DNA of 5,036 nt, taken from assembly GCA_003660605.1 (NCBI GenBank), contig QMUN01000083.1, positions 1-5,036 of the forward strand, written 5' to 3'. A program made the position numbers and the translations under genes. Source of the DNA: Thermococci archaeon (lineage in GTDB: Archaea; Methanobacteriota_B; Thermococci; Methanofastidiosales; B48-G16). Shown here piece by piece: positions 1 to 4,313 of the stretch (the stretch's first letter is position 1; every line of letters starts with the position of its first letter). The notes beneath the pieces are model-generated. The model worked only from the letters and a program-made list of their open reading frames with translations, was not told the DNA's origin and ran no database searches.

Positions 1-66
1 ATCTTGCAATCTTCATGATTTTGAATTTATATGGTATAATAAAAGGTTTGTGTTTCTTTGGTAAAG

Positions 67-90
67 CTTTCTTTTCCCCCTTTCTTTTTT
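67..90 (+). terminator. Possible T-rich terminator for rightward transcription
   Basis: An unbroken run of 24 pyrimidines, mostly T with a C5 block, ends in T6. A second T6 tract follows at 101-106. Archaeal RNA polymerase commonly terminates at T-rich tracts on the non-template strand, so this could end a rightward transcript entering from outside the window. No such gene is visible, so the call rests on composition alone. Confidence 0.3.
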
Positions 91-122
91 AAATAATTTA
101 TTTTTTCTTCCGAATAAAATCG

Positions 123-143
123 CTTCTTTTTTGAAAAAAGAAG
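123..143. terminator. Perfect A/T palindrome, possible bidirectional terminator
   Basis: Arms CTTCTTTTTT (123-132) and AAAAAAGAAG (134-143) are exact inverted repeats around one G. Each strand therefore carries a T6 tract. On the minus strand the tract lies about 80 bases beyond the tRNA-Val 3' end and just after the GC-rich hairpin, a reasonable place for the tRNA transcript to end. A T-rich terminator is inferred; the symmetry is seen directly. Confidence 0.4.
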
Positions 144-155
144 GGATTTAGTGGG

Positions 156-204
156 CCCGCTGAAAAATGAGCCTGAACGATAGTGAAGGTTCATCCTCAG
201 CGGG
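156..204. repeat. GC-rich hairpin carrying copies of the tRNA-Val 3' end
   Basis: Arms CCCGCTGA (156-163) and TCAGCGGG (197-204) pair perfectly. A second pair, ATGAGCC (167-173) with GGTTCAT (188-194), stacks on top with one G-T wobble and leaves a 14-base loop. The left arm lies in a 12-base stretch, TGGGCCCGCTGA (152-163), identical to 222-233, the 3' end of tRNA-Val. The right side, CTCAGCGGG (196-204), is the inverse of 226-234 in the tRNA. It may be a structured RNA made with the tRNA, or debris from duplication or integration at the tRNA end. Either reading is inference. Confidence 0.6.
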
Positions 205-221
205 GTCATGACTGTAAGGAA

Positions 222-294
222 TGGGCCCGCTGAGATTTGAACTCAGGACCTCTGCCTTGTAAGGGCAGCGTCATTACCCCTAGACCACGGGCCC
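222..294 (-). tRNA. tRNA-Val (anticodon UAC)
   Basis: A full 73-base cloverleaf reads on the minus strand. The acceptor stem is GGGCCCG (288-294) with CGGGCCC (223-229). The D arm is GTCT...TGAC. The anticodon stem CTGCC/GGCAG encloses loop CTTACAA, giving anticodon UAC, which reads valine codon GUA. The variable loop is five bases (AGGTC). The T arm has stem CTGAG/CTCAG and loop TTCAAAT. The discriminator base is A (222). CCA is not encoded, so it must be added after transcription, as is common in archaea. No intron is present. A TATA element at 316-325 lies about 26 bases upstream of the 5' end, so transcription probably begins at or within a few bases of the mature end. Confidence 0.96.
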
Positions 295-448
295 TTTATT
301 TTAATTGAATGAAAATGTATAAAAATCTTTGCTTGCATGATCCTGTAAGTTATCGGTGATATAATGCTCTGTGGATAAAAGAAGTTCGGCGAAGGCAATT
401 GAGGAAATGGTGATGTTGTATATACCCTTCTACTTTGCCAGAATCTCC
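295..448. other. Intergenic region between tRNA-Val and the GNAT gene
   Basis: The 154 bases downstream of the acetyltransferase and upstream of the tRNA show no supportable gene. The only recognisable element is the tRNA promoter near the left end. A leftward frame spanning 243-521 runs through the tRNA and the GNAT 3' end and is an artefact. Confidence 0.6.
316..325 (-). promoter_or_regulatory. TATA box of tRNA-Val
   Basis: On the minus strand this reads TTTTTATACA, a good archaeal TATA element. Its centre is about 27 bases from the tRNA 5' end at 294, the usual archaeal distance from TATA box to transcription start. The leader would be only a few bases or absent. Confidence 0.7.
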
Positions 449-916
449 TCATAGCGATATCGCCATAACCTTTAGACCGTTCTTTATTTCTCCTGTTTCT
501 CTGAACCCAAGCGAATACCAAAATGGCTCAGCATCTGGATCACTCCATAACCAGATATGATCTACATCCCGAGCTTGCAGGATTTTTACAATAAGGTTGA
601 ACAATCTGCGACCCCATCCTAATCTGCGTTTATTTGGAACTATGTAAAATTCCAGGATAAAACCCCAGCCCGGACGTTCGTCATCATTTATTTTCATGTG
701 AACAAAGCCTATGTATTCATCTCTATACTCTAGAAGTAGTAACCAACGATCAGGCTCCCCTTGACGGGCCAAAATACTCTGCATGAACTTTTCTCGTTCA
801 TTAGGTGGCAGATCTGAGAAGTGATCCCTTGCAAGACTTAAAAATGTTGAGACTGTATCTGGACAATCATTGGTTACAGATATAAGTTCTGCTTTTTTTT
901 CAGGATCAGTCATCAT
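449..916 (-). CDS. GNAT family N-acetyltransferase
   Basis: This 155-residue protein has the size and layout of a single GNAT domain. These enzymes transfer an acetyl group from acetyl-CoA to an amine on a small molecule or protein. The acetyl-CoA motif (motif A) is seen at residues 89-105, EFYIVPNKRR followed by LGWGRRL, with the R-x-x-G-x-G pyrophosphate loop at 97-102. A motif-B-like PFWYSLGF stands at 131-138, matching the FY-x-x-x-GF ending of many GNATs. Residues 58-73 form the central strands (WLLLLEYRDEYIGFVH). No signal peptide or membrane segment is visible, so it should be cytosolic. Two adjacent ATGs exist (914-916 and 911-913); the first is chosen because AGGAG lies six bases upstream of it. 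The gene stands alone, divergent from a tiny ORF. The acceptor substrate cannot be predicted. Confidence 0.9.
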   Translation of the reverse strand: MMTDPEKKAELISVTNDCPDTVSTFLSLARDHFSDLPPNEREKFMQSILARQGEPDRWLLLLEYRDEYIGFVHMKINDDERPGWGFILEFYIVPNKRRLGWGRRLFNLIVKILQARDVDHIWLWSDPDAEPFWYSLGFRETGEIKNGLKVMAISL

Positions 917-920
917 GGTA

Positions 921-927
921 CACTCCT
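921..927 (-). promoter_or_regulatory. Ribosome binding site of the GNAT gene
   Basis: AGGAGTG on the minus strand leaves six bases between AGGAG and the ATG at 914-916. It is one of the few clear Shine-Dalgarno sites in the window and favours the first of the two adjacent ATG codons. It implies a leadered mRNA, unlike several neighbours. Confidence 0.7.
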
Positions 928-968
928 ATAATTTTATCTGAATGTTGCCTAACGAGTATTCTACAAAC

Positions 969-976
969 TTTTTATT
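969..976 (-). promoter_or_regulatory. Possible TATA box of the GNAT gene
   Basis: The minus strand reads AATAAAAA here. A start about 26 bases downstream would give a leader of roughly 30 bases containing the AGGAG site. The match is modest, and the same A/T patch could also serve the divergent small ORF. Confidence 0.35.
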
Positions 977-1003
977 CGCATAATTCCTTAAATGGGAGTT
1001 AAA

Positions 1004-1174
1004 ATGAAATTTTATAAAGCTGAATCTCATACAATCTATATGAGTTTGGATATTAAAAAGCTTACGCCACAAGAACGATACCAGCTTATAGACAAGCTCA
1101 TTGAAGAGATAAAACTAAAGAAAGCATTCCTCTCAAACAGAAAATCCTATATTTCAATCGATAAGGTGTCCTGA
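1004..1174 (+). CDS. Small hypothetical protein, antitoxin-like N-terminus, possibly frameshifted
   Basis: From the ATG at 1004 this encodes 56 residues. The part that looks like real protein is MSLDIKKLTPQERYQLIDKL (residues 13-32) followed by IEEI. Its L-x-P-x-E-R-x-x-L-I-x-x-L pattern resembles the N-terminal helix of short addiction-module proteins; this similarity is weak and by eye. Three starts are possible: ATG 992 (no upstream site), ATG 1004 (GGAG at 995-998, five bases upstream) and ATG 1040 (TATA element 26 bases upstream, giving a leaderless 44-residue product beginning MSLDI). After the TGA at 1172-1174, the +1 frame continues with protein-like VLKSGKTLAEAWGVNLKIED and stops at TAG 1231-1233. 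The present reading may therefore be a broken gene or hold a sequencing error. Function is unknown. Confidence 0.4.
   Translation: MKFYKAESHTIYMSLDIKKLTPQERYQLIDKLIEEIKLKKAFLSNRKSYISIDKVS
1010..1018 (+). promoter_or_regulatory. TATA-like element inside the small ORF
   Basis: TTTATAAAG has its centre about 26 bases upstream of the ATG at 1040-1042. That is exactly the spacing expected for leaderless transcription starting at that ATG. It argues that the true start of the small protein may be 1040, with product MSLDIKKL..., rather than 1004 or 992. Confidence 0.4.
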
Positions 1175-1356
1175 AATCCGGCAAAACTTTAGCTGAAGCT
1201 TGGGGAGTCAATTTGAAGATAGAAGATGGATAGGAAGACTTGATAAGAAAAGCAATCTATTATAAAATTATTTTATCATGCTGATAATATAGTTAACAGA
1301 ACCGCACAGCAAAAGACTTTTATACTCATAAAAGTTTTCCAGTATAGAGTGATTTT
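1175..1356. other. Intergenic region before the FKBP gene
   Basis: The first part (1175-1233) holds the apparent +1-frame continuation of the small ORF. The rest is A/T-rich non-coding DNA with a perfect inverted repeat ATAAAAT / ATTTTAT (1262-1268 and 1270-1276) around one T. It ends in the FKBP promoter. No further gene can be supported. Confidence 0.5.
1318..1325 (+). promoter_or_regulatory. TATA box of the FKBP gene
   Basis: TTTTATAC is preceded by purine-rich GCAAAAGA, which fits a TFB-recognition element followed by a TATA box. A start about 26 bases downstream falls near 1348, giving a leader of about ten bases that contains GAGTGA just ahead of the ATG. Confidence 0.55.
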
Positions 1357-2031
1357 ATGCAGAAAGGAGACTTCGTAGAGATAGACTATGTTGCAAAGAT
1401 AATGGAGACAAATAAGGTATTTGATACCACCATGAAAGATAAAGCAAAAGAATACCAGATCTATAAAGAATCCTTCAAGTATGAACCTATTAAAATTGTT
1501 GTCGGAGCAGAGTACGTTATAAAGGGGATGGATGAAGCGCTATACAAAATGAATGTTGGAGAAGAAAGATCTATAGAGATTCCTCCAGAAAAGGGATTTG
1601 GAAGGAGAGATCCAAAACTTATAGTAAAAGTTCCATTGAGAGAGTTTAGAAAGCATAATATGTCACCAAGACCTGGAACCAGGATAGAAATAAATGGGAG
1701 ATGGGCTACTGTAAGAAATGTAAGCTCAGGAAGAGTGAATTTAGATTTTAACCACTTTTTGGCTGGGAGAAATTTAATTTATGATATCAAAATCAATTCG
1801 AAAATTGAGGATATTGATGAAAAGATAAAAATTTTGATGAGACTAAATATGGGAGCTGAATTGGAGTATATCCTTGAAGAAGGAGATTTAAAAATTAAAG
1901 ATAAAAAGGATATAGATGATATTTTAAAAGAAAATCTATTAAAGGCAATAAAAGATTATATACCTGAAATAAAAAATGTAGAATATGTAGAAGAACTAAA
2001 AAAAGAAGAAAATAAGGGATTAAAGGCTTAA
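1357..2031 (+). CDS. Long-chain archaeal FKBP-type peptidyl-prolyl isomerase and chaperone
   Basis: This 224-residue cytosolic protein is a SlyD-like prolyl isomerase of the long archaeal (FKBP26) type, which speeds proline cis-trans isomerisation and holds unfolded chains. The split FKBP domain covers about residues 1-85 and 128-147. Visible landmarks are VFDTT (21-25), the core VVGAEYVIKGMDEAL (48-62), VGEERSIEIPPEKGFG (67-82) and NHFLAGRNLIYDI (132-144). Most relatives read NHPLAG there; here Pro is Phe, close to the NHML of E. coli SlyD. The insert-in-flap chaperone domain lies at about 86-127 and includes VPLREF and PGTRIEING. A charged, lysine-rich helical extension (148-224) forms the third domain, which the known long archaeal FKBP has and short ones lack. 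Length matches that class. The start is set by the TATA spacing and the KGDFVEIDY opening. No ligand-binding His-rich tail is present. Confidence 0.93.
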   Translation: MQKGDFVEIDYVAKIMETNKVFDTTMKDKAKEYQIYKESFKYEPIKIVVGAEYVIKGMDEALYKMNVGEERSIEIPPEKGFGRRDPKLIVKVPLREFRKHNMSPRPGTRIEINGRWATVRNVSSGRVNLDFNHFLAGRNLIYDIKINSKIEDIDEKIKILMRLNMGAELEYILEEGDLKIKDKKDIDDILKENLLKAIKDYIPEIKNVEYVEELKKEENKGLKA

Positions 2032-2661
2032 TGTTAACAGCATTGTAAAGATAGGTATCAAAATATAGACAAGATACGGAATCCCGCATGCTATTATCGC
2101 CTTCATTCTTGAAACTTTGTACAGAGCTTCTGCAGCAAGTATGGTAAAGATCATAGCTACTGCTTTAAAAATAGTAATTATTGATTCGTATAAGATATAT
2201 CCGGTAGATGTCTGGTATTCTTTTGTCTGATCCAGTATCTCACTTATATCTGGAGTTTCTTCATTTATATATGATAGATCCATCTTCATTTCTGGGATAA
2301 AAGGTACTGCAATGGCAGATACAATATTTCCAACAAGCAATATCAGAAATATGTATCCCCCTACCTTAAGAACTCTTTGAACTTCACCAAATCCACCAAA
2401 TGCTCTTGCAATTATATGTATAGCACCAAAAAGGAACACCCATGTAACAACGGCTACTATAATCCCGCTGATTAAAGTAGATCCTGCCATTATTACTCCC
2501 CAGTACTGTCCAACTGGCATATTTTCAGGCCAGATATAATGTATTTTTGAAGAGACGATCCAGCTTACTACCCCTGAGATTACACCAGTAGCAAGCACAA
2601 TGATTAAAGGTATCCTAAACTCCGACTCAACGATCTTGTTTACTCTCTCCTCTATGTTCAT
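2020..2661 (-). CDS. Yip1-family integral membrane protein
   Basis: The 213-residue product is hydrophobic, with five likely membrane helices at about residues 17-39, 60-85, 101-121, 157-178 and 187-209. This matches the five-helix Yip1 fold. The family-like core is the second helix running into HIIARAFGGFGEVQRVLKVG (82-101) and then YIFLILL, resembling the G-G-x-G then helix pattern of prokaryotic Yip1-domain proteins. A soluble acidic loop (about 122-155) separates helices three and four. In eukaryotes Yip1 proteins act in membrane traffic; the archaeal role is unknown. Its 3' end overlaps the convergent FKBP gene by 12 bases. No Shine-Dalgarno site precedes the ATG at 2659-2661, but a TATA box sits 26 bases upstream, so the mRNA is probably leaderless. 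Family assignment is by eye. Confidence 0.8.
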   Translation of the reverse strand: MNIEERVNKIVESEFRIPLIIVLATGVISGVVSWIVSSKIHYIWPENMPVGQYWGVIMAGSTLISGIIVAVVTWVFLFGAIHIIARAFGGFGEVQRVLKVGGYIFLILLVGNIVSAIAVPFIPEMKMDLSYINEETPDISEILDQTKEYQTSTGYILYESIITIFKAVAMIFTILAAEALYKVSRMKAIIACGIPYLVYILIPIFTMLLTLSL

Positions 2662-2680
2662 ATATAGAGATAGTAAATTT

Positions 2681-2691
2681 TATTTTTATAG
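2681..2691 (-). promoter_or_regulatory. TATA box of the Yip1-like gene, possibly shared with the divergent operon
   Basis: The minus strand reads CTATAAAAATA, centred about 26 bases from the Yip1-like ATG, which points to leaderless transcription. The plus strand of the same patch reads TATTTTTATA, also TATA-like, about 30 bases ahead of the ATG at 2718. One near-symmetrical element could thus serve both directions. Confidence 0.6.
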
Positions 2692-2703
2692 TTTTTTCTT
2701 AGT

Positions 2704-2715
2704 AAATTTTTTAAA
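2704..2715 (+). promoter_or_regulatory. Alternative TATA-like element for the GT-C operon
   Basis: AAATTTTTTAAA is a perfect palindrome centred 26 bases upstream of the ATG at 2736-2738 (residue Met7 of the GT-C-like protein). If it is the active TATA box, the protein starts leaderless at MERERKFEIAF instead of MSLSYF. It is also compatible with being plain A/T-rich spacer. Confidence 0.3.
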
Positions 2716-2717
2716 CG

Positions 2718-4313
2718 ATGAGCCTATCTTATTTTATGGAAAGAGAAAGAAAGTTTGAAATTGCATTTTTAATATGTATATATCTTCTGGGTTTTATAAT
2801 TAGGATTTATCCAAAACTCCTTGTCAGCCCCCATCTTCCCTCTTTTTTAGGTGATGTCTGGTACAGAATCTGTATGGCTCAGTATATATTAGATCATGGT
2901 TCCCTCCCTATCCCCGATATTCGGTATTTGGCATATGGAAATGTTCCTCTATGGTATCCTCCACTGTCTCCCATTTTTTTAGCATTCCTATCCAAGATAA
3001 CAACTTTAGACCTTGCTACTGTATGCACAAGAGTTATTCCTTTCTTTGAAGCTTTTACCCCCATTCCCTTTTATTTTTTAATTAAAAAATGGTACAATGA
3101 TCAGATCGCAAGAATATCTGCTCTAATTTTAGCTCTGACTCCTTCATTTATTTATCTAACAGGAATCGCAGATCTCCAGATATTTACTCTCTGGATTATT
3201 CCAGTAGCTCTGCTTTTAATATCAGAGCAATATACCCTTAAAAAAGCTATTATACTGGGAGTTATCCTCGGAATTAATTTCCTGTTTCATCTTTCTTATT
3301 TCGTGACGTTAATAACACTACTTTTATATGTAGTAGCTGAAAAAATTGAAAAAAAGCCTATAAAGGAGAAGATAAAGTTCTTTTTAATAAGTACTGGAAT
3401 AAGTTTGGGAATAACAGCGTGGTGGTGGGTTCCAGATAATCTTTTCAAATGGTGGATATTTCATATCTCCACCTCTACACTTTTACAAGATATTACAGGG
3501 CATTTGGAGTTTTATGGTGCCCCCTTTATGATCCTAGGATTCATAGGTTTTGTGTATTTTTGTACAAAGAAATTCAATCATAAAATTTTTATAATAATAT
3601 GGTGTTTTTTCCTGTTTTATGAGGTATTTTCTGAAAATATTCTTGATATTCTTAACAGAGCAGACCTTATGTGGCTTACTGTGGTAAGACCTTTGGAAGG
3701 ATACAGATTCTATATTTTTCTGGCCATGCCATTTTCCTTGGTCTCCGCATTGTTTTTGGATAATATAAGAAAAGATCTGGATAGAGAAGTGCTGGGGATA
3801 CTCATTATCTCAGCAATGACAATAATCAGCTTAACAGGATTGTCTTCCTATAATATAGAATGGAAGCTTACAAATGCGGGTGTAAATGAAAGAGAGTATG
3901 ATGCCGCATTATGGTTTAGAGAAAATACAGATGATTCCGCAAGGATCGTTGCTGATTACTATACGGCACAGATGTTTTCAGGTGTCTGCGGTGGAAAGGC
4001 ACTTTTAGGAGGACTATTCCCTTTGAGAGATATAAACTTCAATCCTTATATTAAGGCTCCGGGGCAGGTACAGAACGATATTTATGATTTTTATTCTACT
4101 GATGATATAGATCTTACTTTTGAGATAGCTGAGAGGTATGGGATAACGCATGTTTTTATATCAACAAACATGGAGACAAGTGGATGGCTTGGAGCGTATA
4201 AGGCAGGAGGTTTTGGAGTTCCAGTTAACCACAGAAAATTTGATAATGAAGAGTACTTTGAGTTAGTCTATAGAGATGACGATATAAACATCTATAAAAT
4301 TTTAAGATCATGA
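2718..4313 (+). CDS. STT3-like GT-C fold membrane glycosyltransferase (putative)
   Basis: This 531-residue protein has about 11-13 membrane helices over residues 13-374 and a soluble C-terminal domain (375-531). Near the end of helix one, a loop carries GDVWYR (45-50), then ILDHGSLPIPD (57-67), a tyrosine/glycine stretch, and WYPPLSPIFLAFL (79-91). This D...HG-LP-D...PPL order matches the first external loop of STT3 and related GT-C enzymes, where the Asp is catalytic. These enzymes move sugars from lipid carriers on the outer membrane face. The C-terminal part opens with REYDAALWFRENTDDSARIV (392-411), as in STT3 proteins, but continues ADYYTAQMFSG; the WWDYG motif is not seen. It is therefore probably a GT-C relative rather than a working oligosaccharyltransferase. 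Start choice is open (2718, or 2736 at Met7); no Shine-Dalgarno site is visible. It overlaps the MFS gene by four bases. Confidence 0.75.
   Translation: MSLSYFMERERKFEIAFLICIYLLGFIIRIYPKLLVSPHLPSFLGDVWYRICMAQYILDHGSLPIPDIRYLAYGNVPLWYPPLSPIFLAFLSKITTLDLATVCTRVIPFFEAFTPIPFYFLIKKWYNDQIARISALILALTPSFIYLTGIADLQIFTLWIIPVALLLISEQYTLKKAIILGVILGINFLFHLSYFVTLITLLLYVVAEKIEKKPIKEKIKFFLISTGISLGITAWWWVPDNLFKWWIFHISTSTLLQDITGHLEFYGAPFMILGFIGFVYFCTKKFNHKIFIIIWCFFLFYEVFSENILDILNRADLMWLTVVRPLEGYRFYIFLAMPFSLVSALFLDNIRKDLDREVLGILIISAMTIISLTGLSSYNIEWKLTNAGVNEREYDAALWFRENTDDSARIVADYYTAQMFSGVCGGKALLGGLFPLRDINFNPYIKAPGQVQNDIYDFYSTDDIDLTFEIAERYGITHVFISTNMETSGWLGAYKAGGFGVPVNHRKFDNEEYFELVYRDDDINIYKILRS

Larger units (their letters stand above)
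1..221. other. Non-coding region downstream of tRNA-Val
   Basis: No convincing gene is visible here. A 60-codon leftward frame across 27-209 runs through the GC-rich hairpin and low-complexity A/T tracts and has no protein-like pattern. The stretch holds a pyrimidine run at 67-90, a perfect A/T palindrome at 123-143, and a GC-rich hairpin at 156-204 that copies parts of the tRNA 3' end. At the extreme left edge an ATG on the minus strand (14-16) has a TATA-like sequence about 24 bases upstream. It could open a leftward gene, but only five codons are inside the window. Confidence 0.6.

Noticed and set aside
152..206. Box C/D or H/ACA guide RNA
   Set aside because: No RTGATGA/CTGA pair in correct order exists on either strand. 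No ANA box follows the stem, and the internal loop is too small for a pseudouridylation pocket.
27..209. 60-codon minus-strand frame downstream of the tRNA
   Set aside because: It is made of low-complexity A/T tracts and the GC-rich hairpin, has no ribosome site or TATA box at a useful distance, and the translation shows no protein-like pattern.
152..221. Degenerate second tRNA gene in tandem
   Set aside because: The 70-base spacing is suggestive, but only the 3' terminal 12 bases match. There is no 5' acceptor strand and no anticodon or T arm that pairs.
243..521. 92-codon minus-strand frame
   Set aside because: It runs through the tRNA-Val gene and the 3' end of the GNAT gene in another frame, so it cannot be a real gene alongside both.
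449..916. GNAT gene as a recent transfer, judged by base composition
   Set aside because: A rough count gives about 40% G+C in this gene, but stretches of the Yip1-like and GT-C-like genes are similar, so the difference is not convincing.
449..1174. GNAT toxin with antitoxin pair
   Set aside because: GNAT toxin systems place the antitoxin upstream in the same operon, usually as a ribbon-helix-helix protein. Here the small ORF is divergent, has no such fold visible and appears broken.
1895..2089. 64-codon minus-strand frame with hydrophobic residues
   Set aside because: It lies in the antisense of the FKBP C-terminal region and overlaps the Yip1-like gene in another frame. The leucine/tyrosine richness comes from the complement of A-rich lysine codons.
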